64,000 nt of DNA from an uncultured Parabacteroides sp. (GCA_937894065.1 CALCST010000036.1:1-64000), one strand, 5' to 3'. Counted from the stretch's first letter, positions 17,406-26,510 are shown. The notes: generated by a model not told the origin, from the sequence alone. Program-made: numbers and translations.

Positions 17406-19610
17406 ATGGTGACAAGTATTTTTTGGATTATTCCGGCAGCATCAGTTCTCGCATTGCTGTTTGCCTGGTATTTTTTCAGGCAAATGAAGAAAGAGAGCGA
17501 AGGGACAGAAACGATGATTCGTATTGCTTCGCACGTGCGTAAAGGAGCAATGTCTTATCTGAAGCAACAATACAAGGTTGTTGGTTATGTCTTTATGTTT
17601 TTGGTTGTTCTGTTCGCATTTATGGCTTATGTGCTGAATGTTCAGAACGAATGGGTTCCTATAGCCTTCCTTACGGGAGGATTTTTCTCCGGGCTTGCGG
17701 GCTTCCTTGGAATGAAGACTGCAACTTATGCTTCTGCTCGAACGGCAAATGCCGCGCGCCACTCATTGAACAAGGGGCTTCAAATAGCATTTCGCAGTGG
17801 AGCTGTGATGGGGCTTGTTGTTGTAGGGCTCGGGCTTCTTGATATTTCTTTCTGGTATATATTACTGAATGCAGTTCTTCCTGTAGACGCTCTGAATCCT
17901 ACCAGTAAACTTACACTTATCACAACAACTATGCTTACTTTTGGAATGGGTGCATCTACTCAAGCCTTGTTTGCCCGTGTTGGTGGCGGTATTTATACCA
18001 AAGCGGCTGATGTTGGGGCGGATTTGGTAGGTAAAGTTGAGGTTGGTATTCCGGAAGACGATCCTCGCAATCCGGCTACTATTGCGGATAATGTAGGAGA
18101 TAATGTTGGTGATGTGGCAGGAATGGGAGCAGACTTATATGAATCATATTGCGGTTCTATATTGGCAACAGCAGCTCTTGGAGCTGCGGCTTATGTTTCT
18201 TCCGGTGATGTAGGAATGCAGTATAAGGCGGTTGTTGCTCCTATGCTTATAGCGGCCGTGGGAATTGTCCTTTCAATAATAGGAATATTTGCTATCCGTA
18301 CGAAAGAAGATGCAGATATCAGTCAGTTGTTGAAGTCTCTAGCTGTTGGAACAAATCTTAGTTCCATCCTGATAGCGATTGCTTCTTTCGCTGTATTGTA
18401 TTTCCTTCAGTTGGAAAACTGGTTCTGGATAAGCTGTTCGGTTGTGGTTGGTCTGTTGGTTGGAATAATTATAGGACAGGCAACTGAGTATTATACTTCT
18501 CAATCTTATAAACCTACGCAAAAGGTGTCAGAATCAGGACTTACCGGACCTGCGACTGTGATTATTTCCGGTCTTGGTGTTGGAATGTTGTCAACTGCTG
18601 TTCCTGTTTTGGCTGTTGTTGTAGGTATTATTGCATCGTTCTTGTTTGCTTCGGGCTTTGACTTTGATAATGTAGGTATGGGGCTTTATGGAATAGGTAT
18701 TGCTGCAGTAGGAATGTTGTCCACTCTTGGTATAACTCTGGCTACGGATGCTTATGGTCCTATAGCAGATAATGCCGGAGGTAATGCTGAGATGTCAGGA
18801 TTAGGAGCTGAAGTGCGTCGTCGAACTGATGCTCTGGATTCATTAGGAAATACCACTGCAGCAACCGGTAAAGGTTTTGCTATCGGCTCAGCTGCTCTTA
18901 CCGGATTAGCTTTATTGGCATCTTATATTGAGGAAATAAAGATAGGACTTCTTCGCCTTGGTGAATCATTCCTGAATTTTGCTGACGGACGGACAATAGA
19001 AATATCAAAAGCTTCGTTTTCCGACTTTATGATATATTATGATGTAACACTTATGAATCCAAAGGTTCTGGCTGGAATGTTCATTGGTGCGATGATGTCG
19101 TTCGTGTTTTGCGGGCTGACAATGAATGCTGTTGGCCGTGCTGCAGGACATATGGTGGAAGAGGTGAGAAGACAGTTCCGGGAAATTCCTGGAATATTGG
19201 CTGGAAAGTCTGAACCGGATTATGCTAGATGCGTTGAAATATCAACAAAAGGAGCGCAGCGAGAGATGATTTTCCCGTCAGTATTGGCGATTGTGGCACC
19301 TATGCTTACTGGTATAGTTCTTGGTGTGTCAGGAGTTATAGGTCTTCTTATTGGAGGATTGAGTACTGGATTTGTGCTAGCTATATTTATGGCAAATGCA
19401 GGTGGTGCTTGGGATAATGCAAAGAAACATATCGAAGAAGGTAACCACGGAGGAAAAGGAAGTGATGCTCATAAAGCAACAGTTGTTGGTGATACTGTAG
19501 GCGATCCGTTTAAAGATACTTCAGGTCCAAGTCTTAATATACTTATCAAATTGATGAGTATGGTTGCTATTGTTATGGCTGGTCTGACAGTAGCCTGGAG
19601 TTTATTCTGA
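17406..19610 (+). CDS. hppA: Membrane-bound cation-pumping pyrophosphatase, potassium-dependent type
   Basis: Couples hydrolysis of pyrophosphate to pumping of Na+ and/or H+ across the inner membrane. It has 734 residues and about 16 helices. The catalytic loop DVGADLVGKVE is at 202-212, followed by the Asp-rich DNVGDNVGDVAG segment. GNTTAATGKG at 481-490 carries alanine where potassium-independent enzymes carry lysine, so this is a potassium-dependent enzyme. Characterised Bacteroides enzymes of this group pump Na+ and H+ together; the ion here is inferred, not seen. It saves energy from biosynthetic pyrophosphate in an anaerobe. Monocistronic. Confidence 0.96.
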   Translation: MVTSIFWIIPAASVLALLFAWYFFRQMKKESEGTETMIRIASHVRKGAMSYLKQQYKVVGYVFMFLVVLFAFMAYVLNVQNEWVPIAFLTGGFFSGLAGFLGMKTATYASARTANAARHSLNKGLQIAFRSGAVMGLVVVGLGLLDISFWYILLNAVLPVDALNPTSKLTLITTTMLTFGMGASTQALFARVGGGIYTKAADVGADLVGKVEVGIPEDDPRNPATIADNVGDNVGDVAGMGADLYESYCGSILATAALGAAAYVSSGDVGMQYKAVVAPMLIAAVGIVLSIIGIFAIRTKEDADISQLLKSLAVGTNLSSILIAIASFAVLYFLQLENWFWISCSVVVGLLVGIIIGQATEYYTSQSYKPTQKVSESGLTGPATVIISGLGVGMLSTAVPVLAVVVGIIASFLFASGFDFDNVGMGLYGIGIAAVGMLSTLGITLATDAYGPIADNAGGNAEMSGLGAEVRRRTDALDSLGNTTAATGKGFAIGSAALTGLALLASYIEEIKIGLLRLGESFLNFADGRTIEISKASFSDFMIYYDVTLMNPKVLAGMFIGAMMSFVFCGLTMNAVGRAAGHMVEEVRRQFREIPGILAGKSEPDYARCVEISTKGAQREMIFPSVLAIVAPMLTGIVLGVSGVIGLLIGGLSTGFVLAIFMANAGGAWDNAKKHIEEGNHGGKGSDAHKATVVGDTVGDPFKDTSGPSLNILIKLMSMVAIVMAGLTVAWSLF

Positions 19611-19630
19611 TTGAAATTAAGTTTCTGTTG

Positions 19631-19681
19631 GTTGGCAAGGGCATTTTGATATGAAATATCTGTTTATTTGCCCTTGTCAAC
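19631..19681. repeat. GTTGACAAG-family hairpin after hppA
   Basis: GTTGGCAAGGGCA pairs with TGCCCTTGTCAAC (one G.T pair) and may act as the hppA terminator or 3' stabiliser. Confidence 0.65.
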
Positions 19682-19740
19682 TTTGATTTCTGCTACATAG
19701 GCAAATAATATGATGAAATAAAATAAATTAGTGTTGTATG

Positions 19741-19771
19741 TTTGTGTATAATAAAATAATTACTACCTTTG
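19741..19771 (+). promoter_or_regulatory. Promoter of rpsO
   Basis: TTTG at 19741-19744 and TACCTTTG at 19764-19771, 19 bp apart: a full match to the Bacteroidales -33/-7 consensus. Confidence 0.8.
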
Positions 19772-19817
19772 CAACCGCTTAGATAACATAGTATTAATTT
19801 ATTAAAGTATTAGAATC

Positions 19818-20087
19818 ATGTATTTGGATTCAGCAAAGAAAAAAGAAATTTTCGAAAAGTATGGTAAGTCTGCAGCTAACACAGGTTCAGCAGAAAGCCA
19901 GATTGCATTGTTTACTTTCCGTATTGCTCACTTGACAGAGCACTTGAAAGCAAACCACAAAGACTACAGCACTGAAAGAGCATTGAAGATGTTGGTAGGT
20001 AAACGTCGTCGTTTGTTGGATTATCTAATCAAAGTTGATATCGAACGTTACCGTGCGATCATCAAAGAATTAGGTATCAGAAAATAA
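19818..20087 (+). CDS. rpsO: 30S ribosomal protein S15
   Basis: 89 residues, exactly the family length. Contains the conserved NTGSAESQIALFTFRIAHLTEHL and KRRRLLDYL segments that bind the 16S rRNA central domain. It has a strong promoter, a short leader and a terminator. In many bacteria rpsO sits beside pnp; here pnp is about 2.7 kb away on the opposite strand, with a regulator and an acyl-CoA ligase between them. Confidence 0.98.
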   Translation: MYLDSAKKKEIFEKYGKSAANTGSAESQIALFTFRIAHLTEHLKANHKDYSTERALKMLVGKRRRLLDYLIKVDIERYRAIIKELGIRK

Positions 20088-20113
20088 GAAACAACTTCGT
20101 TTTGCGAAGAAGA

Positions 20114-20149
20114 AAAGGCGATTCTCATACAAAGAGAATTGCCTTTTTG
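20114..20149 (+). terminator. Terminator of rpsO
   Basis: AAAGGCGATTCTC pairs with GAGAATTGCCTTT around a 7-nt loop, followed by T5. Confidence 0.85.
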
Positions 20150-20209
20150 TTTATATATGCATTGCTGTTTGATAAAACAGTGCTATATATGGATATGTTT
20201 GCAAATTTA

Positions 20210-20241
20210 TTTGTTTTAGTCTTATTTTTGTATTAGTTTTG
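20210..20241 (+). promoter_or_regulatory. Promoter of the XRE-cupin/acyl-CoA ligase operon
   Basis: TTTG at 20210-20213 and TAGTTTTG at 20234-20241 with 20 bp between; a full consensus match. Confidence 0.75.
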
Positions 20242-20286
20242 CATTATTAGTATTAGAAAAGTATTAATCTAAAAGTTTTAATATTC

Positions 20287-20871
20287 ATGGGAAACAATAA
20301 AGTGATCGGAGAAAAGATCAAGAATATTCGTGAAACAAAACAAATAACAATAGAAGAAATGTCTCAACGTTCAAACTTATCAGTAGATCAGATTGAACGT
20401 ATAGAAAATAATATAGATTTCCCTTCTTTGGCTCCGCTGATAAAGATAGCAAGAGTTTTGGGCGTAAGATTGGGAACATTCCTTGATGATCAGTCAGAGT
20501 TAGGACCTGTTGTTCATCGAAAGGGTGATTCAAATGAATCAAATGGTATAGATTTTACCAACAACGCTTCTGCTGGAAGAAAGCATATGGAATATCATGC
20601 GTTGTCGCAGGATAAATCAGGCAGACATATGGAACCGTTCCTGATAGATGTTGCTCCATCAACGGCTAACGATTTGTTTGCCCTTTCATCTCACGAAGGT
20701 GAAGAGTTTATTTATGTAATGAAAGGCGTTGTTGAAATCAGTTACGGAAAAACACAATATATATTGGAAGAAGGAGACAGTATTTATTATGATTCAATAG
20801 TTCCGCATCATGTTCACGCTGCTGCCGATGAAGCTGCTCAAATCTTGGGCGTTGTATATACTCCTTATTAA
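20287..20871 (+). CDS. XRE-family regulator with C-terminal cupin domain
   Basis: 194 residues. The N-terminal helix-turn-helix (about 5-62, ITIEEMSQRSNLSVDQIERI) binds DNA. The C-terminal cupin (about 110-190, with HEGEEFIYVMKGVVEI and YYDSIVPHHVHA) probably senses a small ligand or metal. This architecture is typical of regulators of small-molecule metabolism. It starts an operon with the acyl-CoA ligase 27 bp downstream and likely tunes that gene and possibly its own promoter. The ligand is unknown. Confidence 0.92.
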   Translation: MGNNKVIGEKIKNIRETKQITIEEMSQRSNLSVDQIERIENNIDFPSLAPLIKIARVLGVRLGTFLDDQSELGPVVHRKGDSNESNGIDFTNNASAGRKHMEYHALSQDKSGRHMEPFLIDVAPSTANDLFALSSHEGEEFIYVMKGVVEISYGKTQYILEEGDSIYYDSIVPHHVHAAADEAAQILGVVYTPY

Positions 20872-20898
20872 TAATCTTTCAATATCATAATAGAATAT

Positions 20899-22554
20899 AT
20901 GTTACAATTGCAAGATAAAACTCTGGGGCAGTGGCTTGAGTATTGGGCTGAAACTACTCCAGATAAAGAATATTTGGTCTATTCAGACCGTGATTTGAGA
21001 TTTACGTGGAAACAGTTCAACGAACGTGTTGACAGAATGGCAAAAGGTATGCTTGCCTTAGGTATTACGCATGGAACTCATATTGGAGTTTGGGCAACCA
21101 ATGTGCCAGATTGGTTGACTTTCCTTTTTGCCGGAGCTAAAATCGGAGCTGTTTTGGTTACAATAAATACCAACTATAAGCAAAGCGAGCTGGAATATCT
21201 GGTTGAGAATGCTGATATACACACAATGTGTATAACAGACGGAGTATTTGATGGAAGCTATATTGATATGATGTATACAATGCTTCCCGAGCTGAAGACT
21301 TCGCAGCGTGGATATCTCAAAAGCGAACGCTTCCCAATGCTTAAGAATGTTGTGTATATTGGACAGGAGAAATACCGTGGAATGTATAATACTCCTGAAT
21401 TATTACTTCTTGGAGAGAATATTGATGATAGCACATTGGATGAGGCTAAGAAGAAGGTCGATTGCCATGATGTTGTAAATATGCAATATACTTCTGGTAC
21501 AACAGGTTTCCCTAAAGGTGTGATGCTTACTCATCATAATATCACCAACAATGGCTATTTTACCGGCGAAGGTATGGGATTTACATCAGAAGATAAGTTG
21601 TGCTGTTGCGTTCCATTATTCCATTGCTTCGGTGTTGTTCTGGCTTCAATGAATGTTCTTACACATGGCTGTACACAGGTGATGGTTGAGAAGTTTGACC
21701 CACTTGTAGTTCTGGCTTCCGTGCATAAAGAACGATGCACAGCGTTGTATGGTGTACCTACAATGTTTATAGCTGAACTTAATCATCCGATGTTCGATAT
21801 GTTCGATTTGACATCTCTTCGTACAGGAATTATGGCAGGAGCATTATGCCCTATCGAACTGATGCGTGCAGTTACAGATAAGATGCATATTACGCATATC
21901 ACAAGTGTATATGGTTTGACAGAATCTTCTCCTGGAATGACGCATTCTGTACTTGCTGATTCATTTGAGGCTCGTTGTACAACAGTTGGAAAAGAATATC
22001 CGTTCACTGAAGTGAAAGTTCTTAATCCTGAAACTGGCGAGGAATGTGCAGTTGGAGAACAGGGTGAAATGTGCTGCCGCGGATATCTGGTAATGAAAGG
22101 TTATTACAAAAACCAGAAAGCAACAGATGAAGCAATTGATGAAAATGGTTTCCTTCATAGTGGAGACTTGGGTGTTAAGGATGAAGATGGATATTACCGT
22201 ATAACCGGACGAATAAAAGATATGATTATCCGTGGTGGTGAAAACATTTATCCTCGTGAACTTGAGGAATTCCTTTATCATCTTCCAGGTGTTAAAGATG
22301 TTCAGGTTGCAGCTGTACCTTCAAAGAAATATGGAGAGGAAGTAGGTGCATTCATTATATTGCATGAAGGCGCTTCTTTGACTGAAGATGAGGTTCGTGA
22401 TTTCTGTCGTGGAAAAATTGCCAGACATAAGATACCAAAGTATATATTCTTTGTAGACTCATATCCTATGACAGGAAGTGGAAAGATTCAGAAATTCAAA
22501 TTGAAGGATTTAAGCCTTCAGTTGTTAGCAGAAAAAGGAATAACAGTTATATAA
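20899..22554 (+). CDS. AMP-forming acyl-CoA synthetase
   Basis: Activates a carboxylic acid to acyl-AMP and then acyl-CoA. In 551 residues it shows the P-loop-like YTSGTTGFPKG (197-207), the A5 motif YGLTESSP (about 340), the hinge GRIKDMIIRGGENIYP (about 438-453) and the catalytic lysine in TGSGKIQKF near the C-terminus. Length and motifs suit medium- or long-chain fatty acid CoA ligases. It is cytoplasmic, cotranscribed with the XRE-cupin regulator. There are no beta-oxidation genes nearby, so exogenous fatty acid activation for lipids is one option. Confidence 0.93.
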   Translation: MLQLQDKTLGQWLEYWAETTPDKEYLVYSDRDLRFTWKQFNERVDRMAKGMLALGITHGTHIGVWATNVPDWLTFLFAGAKIGAVLVTINTNYKQSELEYLVENADIHTMCITDGVFDGSYIDMMYTMLPELKTSQRGYLKSERFPMLKNVVYIGQEKYRGMYNTPELLLLGENIDDSTLDEAKKKVDCHDVVNMQYTSGTTGFPKGVMLTHHNITNNGYFTGEGMGFTSEDKLCCCVPLFHCFGVVLASMNVLTHGCTQVMVEKFDPLVVLASVHKERCTALYGVPTMFIAELNHPMFDMFDLTSLRTGIMAGALCPIELMRAVTDKMHITHITSVYGLTESSPGMTHSVLADSFEARCTTVGKEYPFTEVKVLNPETGEECAVGEQGEMCCRGYLVMKGYYKNQKATDEAIDENGFLHSGDLGVKDEDGYYRITGRIKDMIIRGGENIYPRELEEFLYHLPGVKDVQVAAVPSKKYGEEVGAFIILHEGASLTEDEVRDFCRGKIARHKIPKYIFFVDSYPMTGSGKIQKFKLKDLSLQLLAEKGITVI

Positions 22555-22564
22555 TAGAGAATGA

Positions 22565-22618
22565 GTTGACAAGGGAAGAAGTTTACATGCCTTTTTAGAT
22601 ATTGTTATCCTTGTCAAC
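22565..22618. repeat. GTTGACAAG-family inverted repeat after acyl-CoA ligase
   Basis: GTTGACAAGG at 22565-22574 and CCTTGTCAAC at 22609-22618 are perfect 10-bp arms. Confidence 0.75.
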
Positions 22619-22636
22619 TTTTGTTGATGAAAAAGT

Positions 22637-22673
22637 CAAGGGCTGTATCGGTAGATTATCGATACAGCCCTTG
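22637..22673. terminator. Perfect hairpin between converging genes (1)
   Basis: CAAGGGCTGTATCG and CGATACAGCCCTTG pair perfectly over 14 bp around a 9-nt loop. It probably ends transcription from both sides, although a long T run is missing. Confidence 0.7.
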
Positions 22674-22685
22674 TTGTATAAAGAA

Positions 22686-22719
22686 CTGAAGTTTCATGAT
22701 GTGAAGTATGAAACTTCAG
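22686..22719. terminator. Perfect hairpin between converging genes (2)
   Basis: CTGAAGTTTCAT and ATGAAACTTCAG pair perfectly over 12 bp. It is adjacent to the pnp stop codon and probably terminates pnp or protects its 3' end. Confidence 0.65.
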
Positions 22720-22737
22720 TAAATAAGAAATCGGATA

Positions 22738-24945
22738 TTATTCGCGACGTGGAGCTCTGTTAGGTCTTTCTTGTCTGCGTTCTCCTCTGTCTCCTCTTGG
22801 AGCTCTTTCAGGACGTTCTTCGTATCCTTCTGGTTTCGGGATAAGAACTTTATGAGACAATTTGAATTTACCAGTCTTCTGGTCAATGTCAACAAGTTTA
22901 ACTGTGATTGTATCACCTTCTTTCAAACCTGCCTGTTCAACAGTTTCCAGACGTTTCCAGTCTATTTCAGAAATATGCAATAATCCGTCTTTGCCAGGCA
23001 TGAATTCAACGAATGCACCATAAGGCATGATTGAAGAAATCTTACCTTCGTAAACTTCTCCAACTTCAGGAACTGCAACAATGCTCTTGATTGCACGGAT
23101 TGCGCTGTCAATAGTTTCTTTGTTGTTACCAGAAATTTCGATTCTTCCTGCACCGTCAATTTCTTCAATTGTGATAACAGCGCCAGTTTTTTCCTGAATT
23201 CCCTGAATGATTTTACCGCCCGGGCCGATAACTGCACCAATGAATTCTTTACCAATTGTCATTGTTTCGATTCGTGGAGCATGAGGCTTCAATTCGCTTC
23301 TTGTTTCAGGCTGAGCTTCCATAATCTTGTCAAGGATATACATACGTCCTTCACGAGCTTGAGCCAAAGCATTCTCAAGAATTTCGTAAGAAAGGCCGTC
23401 AACCTTGATATCCATCTGAGTTGCAGTGATACCGTCTCTAGTACCTGTTACCTTGAAGTCCATATCACCCAAGTGGTCTTCGTCACCAAGGATATCAGAA
23501 AGGATAGCATAGTTAGTACCATGATTTTCTGAGATAAGACCCATCGCAATACCAGAAACCGGTTTCTTCATTGGAACACCTGCATCTCTAAGAGCCAAAG
23601 TTCCGGCACAAACTGTTGCCATTGATGATGAACCGTTTGATTCAAGAATGTCTGACATTACTCTGACAACGTATGGATAATCTTCTGGAATCATACGTTT
23701 CAAAGCACGCCAAGCCAAGTGTCCGTGACCAATTTCACGACGACCAACACCACGCTGAGCTTTTGCTTCGCCAGTTGAGAATGGAGGGAAATTATAATGT
23801 AATAAGAAACGTTCTTTGTCATGAACAAGAACATCGTCAATAATCTTTTCGTCAGCTTTAGTACCCAATGTCACTGTTGACAATGACTGAGTTTCACCAC
23901 GAGTAAAGATTGCTGAACCGTGAGGTCCTGGCAAATAGTCTGTTTCAATCCAGATAGGACGGATCTGAGTTGTCTTACGTCCGTCCAGACGTTTGCCTTC
24001 GTCAAGGATAGCACGGCGCATAGCTTCTTTCTCAACATCGTGATAGTAGCGGTCGATCATGCCAACCTTTTCTTCAGTCAAATCTTCTTCTGTGAACTGA
24101 GCTTTATATTCTTCAACGATAGCTTCGAATGCTTCTGCACGCTGGTGTTTGTCTGTACCGGAAACAGCAACAGCATAAGCTTTAGCATAGCATTTGTCGT
24201 GAACATCCTTACGAAGTTCGTCATCATTTACTTCGTGGCAATATTCACGTTTAACAGTTTTGCCGCATGCTTCCATAAGTTCCATCTGAGCCTGGCACTG
24301 AACCTTGATTGCTTCGTGAGCAACCTTGATAGCATCAAGCATTTCAGATTCCTGAACTTCGTTCATTTCACCTTCAACCATCATGATATTGTCGATAGTA
24401 GCACCTACCATGATGTCTATGTCGGCATTTTCTAATTGCTCGAAAGTTGGGTTAACGATAAATTCTCCGTTAACTCGTGCAACTCGCACTTCCGAAATCG
24501 GACCATTGAATGGAATGTCGGAAACAGCAAGGGCAGCAGATGCTGCTAGACCGGCCAAAGAGTCTGGCATATCAACACCGTCAGCAGAGAAAAGTATGAT
24601 ATTTACATAAACTTCAGCATGATAGTTATCCGGGAACAATGGACGCAGAGCTCTGTCAACCAAACGGGCTGTCAAGATTTCGTAATCAGAAGCCTTTCCT
24701 TCTCTTTTGGTAAAACCTCCCGGGAAACGGCCAAATGCAGAGAACTTTTCTTTGTATTCAACCTGTAGTGGCATAAAGTCAACACCGGGATTTGCATCTT
24801 TAGCGGCACAAACAGTTGCAAGCAGAACAGTATTGCCCATACGAACAGTTACTGCACCGTCTGCTTGCTTAGCCAATTTCCCGGTTTCGATGGTGATGGT
24901 TCTTCCATCGCCTAACTCGATCGTCTTGTTAATTGGATTAAGCAT
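22738..24945 (-). CDS. pnp: Polyribonucleotide nucleotidyltransferase (PNPase)
   Basis: Degrades RNA 3' to 5' by phosphorolysis as a trimer. Of 735 residues, two RNase PH-like domains cover about 1-540 (with the FFRR-loop equivalent FGRFPGGFTKREG near 75 and RREIGHGHLAWRAL in the second core). A KH domain (about 555-615, FIGAVIGPGGKIIQGI) and an S1 domain (about 625-695) follow. The tail after residue 700 is Arg/Gly/Pro-rich and basic, probably an extra RNA-binding patch. Monocistronic, with a -7 box at 24986-24993. Confidence 0.98.
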   Translation of the reverse strand: MLNPINKTIELGDGRTITIETGKLAKQADGAVTVRMGNTVLLATVCAAKDANPGVDFMPLQVEYKEKFSAFGRFPGGFTKREGKASDYEILTARLVDRALRPLFPDNYHAEVYVNIILFSADGVDMPDSLAGLAASAALAVSDIPFNGPISEVRVARVNGEFIVNPTFEQLENADIDIMVGATIDNIMMVEGEMNEVQESEMLDAIKVAHEAIKVQCQAQMELMEACGKTVKREYCHEVNDDELRKDVHDKCYAKAYAVAVSGTDKHQRAEAFEAIVEEYKAQFTEEDLTEEKVGMIDRYYHDVEKEAMRRAILDEGKRLDGRKTTQIRPIWIETDYLPGPHGSAIFTRGETQSLSTVTLGTKADEKIIDDVLVHDKERFLLHYNFPPFSTGEAKAQRGVGRREIGHGHLAWRALKRMIPEDYPYVVRVMSDILESNGSSSMATVCAGTLALRDAGVPMKKPVSGIAMGLISENHGTNYAILSDILGDEDHLGDMDFKVTGTRDGITATQMDIKVDGLSYEILENALAQAREGRMYILDKIMEAQPETRSELKPHAPRIETMTIGKEFIGAVIGPGGKIIQGIQEKTGAVITIEEIDGAGRIEISGNNKETIDSAIRAIKSIVAVPEVGEVYEGKISSIMPYGAFVEFMPGKDGLLHISEIDWKRLETVEQAGLKEGDTITVKLVDIDQKTGKFKLSHKVLIPKPEGYEERPERAPRGDRGERRQERPNRAPRRE

Positions 24946-24985
24946 AATCTTCTTTCTTATTTTTCTTCAATCTATAAAATTGTTG

Positions 24986-24993
24986 CAAAGTTA
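24986..24993 (-). promoter_or_regulatory. -7 box of pnp
   Basis: TAACTTTG on the minus strand, about 40 bp before the pnp start codon. Confidence 0.65.
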
Positions 24994-25110
24994 GTGAAAG
25001 TTTATCTGTAAACACATGAAAATGAAAAATAAATCATTCAATTAAGCCTATTTTTCCTAAAAAAATAAATAAGAAACAGGTATTCTTTAGTGTCTGTTTG
25101 TAAAATAATG

Positions 25111-25118
25111 TATATTTG
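25111..25118 (+). promoter_or_regulatory. -7 box for the thioredoxin-like lipoprotein gene
   Basis: TATATTTG, 52 bp upstream of the ATG at 25171. No well-spaced TTTG is seen. Confidence 0.5.
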
Positions 25119-25170
25119 CAGCAAATTAATAATAAAAAGATTACGATAATAACTGAAGTTTTATTTCCAG

Positions 25171-26325
25171 ATGAACAAGATTTCTAAAATTCTGACAGCG
25201 CTTTTTTCTCTTTCCTTACTGCTTGCAGGATGTCAGAAAGAACAGAAGTTTAAGGTTGAGGGTGTGATTTCCGATGCGGAAGATATGGTTCTGTATCTTG
25301 AGAATATAGGGATTTCTTCTGTTGAAACTTTGGACTCGGTGAAATTAAACAGAACCGGTAAATTCCATTTCTCACAGCTTCGTCCTGAATATCCTGATTT
25401 CTATCGTTTGAGATTAAAGAACCAGCTAATTAATTTCGCTGTTGATTCAACTGAAACTGTGATGATTGAGGCTGACGCAAATACTTTTGCCACATCCTAC
25501 AAAATCGAAGGTTCAGAGAACAATAAAGCCATCAAAACTATAACATTGGCTCAGCTTGATGCCAATCAGGCTATTTCAAAGTTGAAGAAAGAATATAATG
25601 AAAAGCAGATAGCTGATACTACAATGGCAAATCAGGTGGATCGTATATTCAAGGAATATAAGAATACAGCTCTGAAATACATCTATTCGGCTCCAATGTC
25701 AACTGTTGCCTATTATGCTTTGTTCCAGCAAATAGATGGTATGCTTTTGTTCGATTTGTATGATAAGACTGACTCAAGAGCTTATGGTGCCGTTGCTACT
25801 AGCTATGACCATTTCTATCCGGAAAGTCCGCGAGCAGCTCATTTGCATAACCTTGCATTGCAGTCAATAAAGGTTATAAGAAGCCAGCGACCTATTAATC
25901 TTGATAATGTGGAAACAACAGAGATAAGTTATATGGATGTATCTCTTCCCGATGAGAATGGCAATATCGTCAAATTATCAGATGTGGCGCGTGAAAGCGT
26001 GACTATTGTTAATTTCACTGCATATCAGACAGAATGGTCACCTTCCCTAAATATGGAGTTTGGCAGATTATATTCCGAATACTCTTCAAAAGGATTGAAG
26101 ATTTATCAGATTTCGCTTGATGCAGATTTGCACTTCTGGAGAAATGCTGCTTCAAACCTTCCTTGGAATTGCGTTCGCGACCCGGAAACAGTTTATTCAA
26201 AAGTCGCTTCATTATATAATGTAAAACAGTTGCCTGCTATTTTCCTATTGGACAGAAAAGGTAATCTGGTGAAAAGGGTTGAGGATTTAAGAACATTGGA
26301 AAAAGAAATAAAAGGATTGCTTTAA
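25171..26325 (+). CDS. DUF4369/thioredoxin-like lipoprotein lacking the redox cysteines
   Basis: 384 residues. MNKISKILTALFSLSLLLAG then Cys21 makes a lipoprotein signal. A DUF4369-like beta domain spans about 28-130, a helical linker follows, and a TlpA/redoxin-like thioredoxin fold covers about 245-384. Where active relatives have CxxC after the first strand (typically WCxPC), this protein reads YQTEWSPSLN, i.e. W289-S-P-S292, and no cysteine is present there. It therefore cannot act as a dithiol oxidoreductase by the usual mechanism. It may bind partners or haem, or be a structural remnant. Later fold features (cis-Pro segment KQLPAIFLL) are intact. Confidence 0.88.
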   Translation: MNKISKILTALFSLSLLLAGCQKEQKFKVEGVISDAEDMVLYLENIGISSVETLDSVKLNRTGKFHFSQLRPEYPDFYRLRLKNQLINFAVDSTETVMIEADANTFATSYKIEGSENNKAIKTITLAQLDANQAISKLKKEYNEKQIADTTMANQVDRIFKEYKNTALKYIYSAPMSTVAYYALFQQIDGMLLFDLYDKTDSRAYGAVATSYDHFYPESPRAAHLHNLALQSIKVIRSQRPINLDNVETTEISYMDVSLPDENGNIVKLSDVARESVTIVNFTAYQTEWSPSLNMEFGRLYSEYSSKGLKIYQISLDADLHFWRNAASNLPWNCVRDPETVYSKVASLYNVKQLPAIFLLDRKGNLVKRVEDLRTLEKEIKGLL

Positions 26326-26401
26326 GCTATATTCCATAATATGTGTTTTAAAGCAGAAAACATAGTTTCTGCATTAATTTGTTTATATTAAAAACTTCGT
26401 T

Positions 26402-26409
26402 TATATTTG
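26402..26409 (+). promoter_or_regulatory. -7 box upstream of the greA leader
   Basis: TATATTTG, enclosed by the inverted repeat ACTTCG...CGAAGT (26394-26415). Transcription would begin near 26416. Confidence 0.6.
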
Positions 26410-26433
26410 CGAAGTACACAAGGTATATAAGAG

Positions 26434-26470
26434 TTCCGGCCATAATTATGGTCGGGATTCTTTTTTTATT
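26434..26470 (+). terminator. Terminator-like hairpin in the greA leader
   Basis: TTCCGGCCAT and ATGGTCGGGA pair over 10 bp (two G.U) with loop AATT, followed by TTCTTTTTTT. It lies after a promoter candidate and before greA, so it may be an attenuator rather than only the end of the upstream gene. Confidence 0.75.
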
Positions 26471-26496
26471 GTAAAATAATTAATCAAATAAAATAT

Positions 26497-26502
26497 AGGA
26501 GG
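26497..26502 (+). promoter_or_regulatory. Unusually strong Shine-Dalgarno of greA
   Basis: AGGAGG, 8 nt before ATG 26511. Nearly all other genes in the window have no such sequence. Confidence 0.75.
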
Positions 26503-26510
26503 ATATTATT

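Noticed and set aside
22771..24994. Several plus-strand frames opposite pnp
   Set aside because: They mirror the biased codons of pnp; composition and lack of start signals mark them as shadows. The same applies to frames opposite pckA, mgtE and folP.
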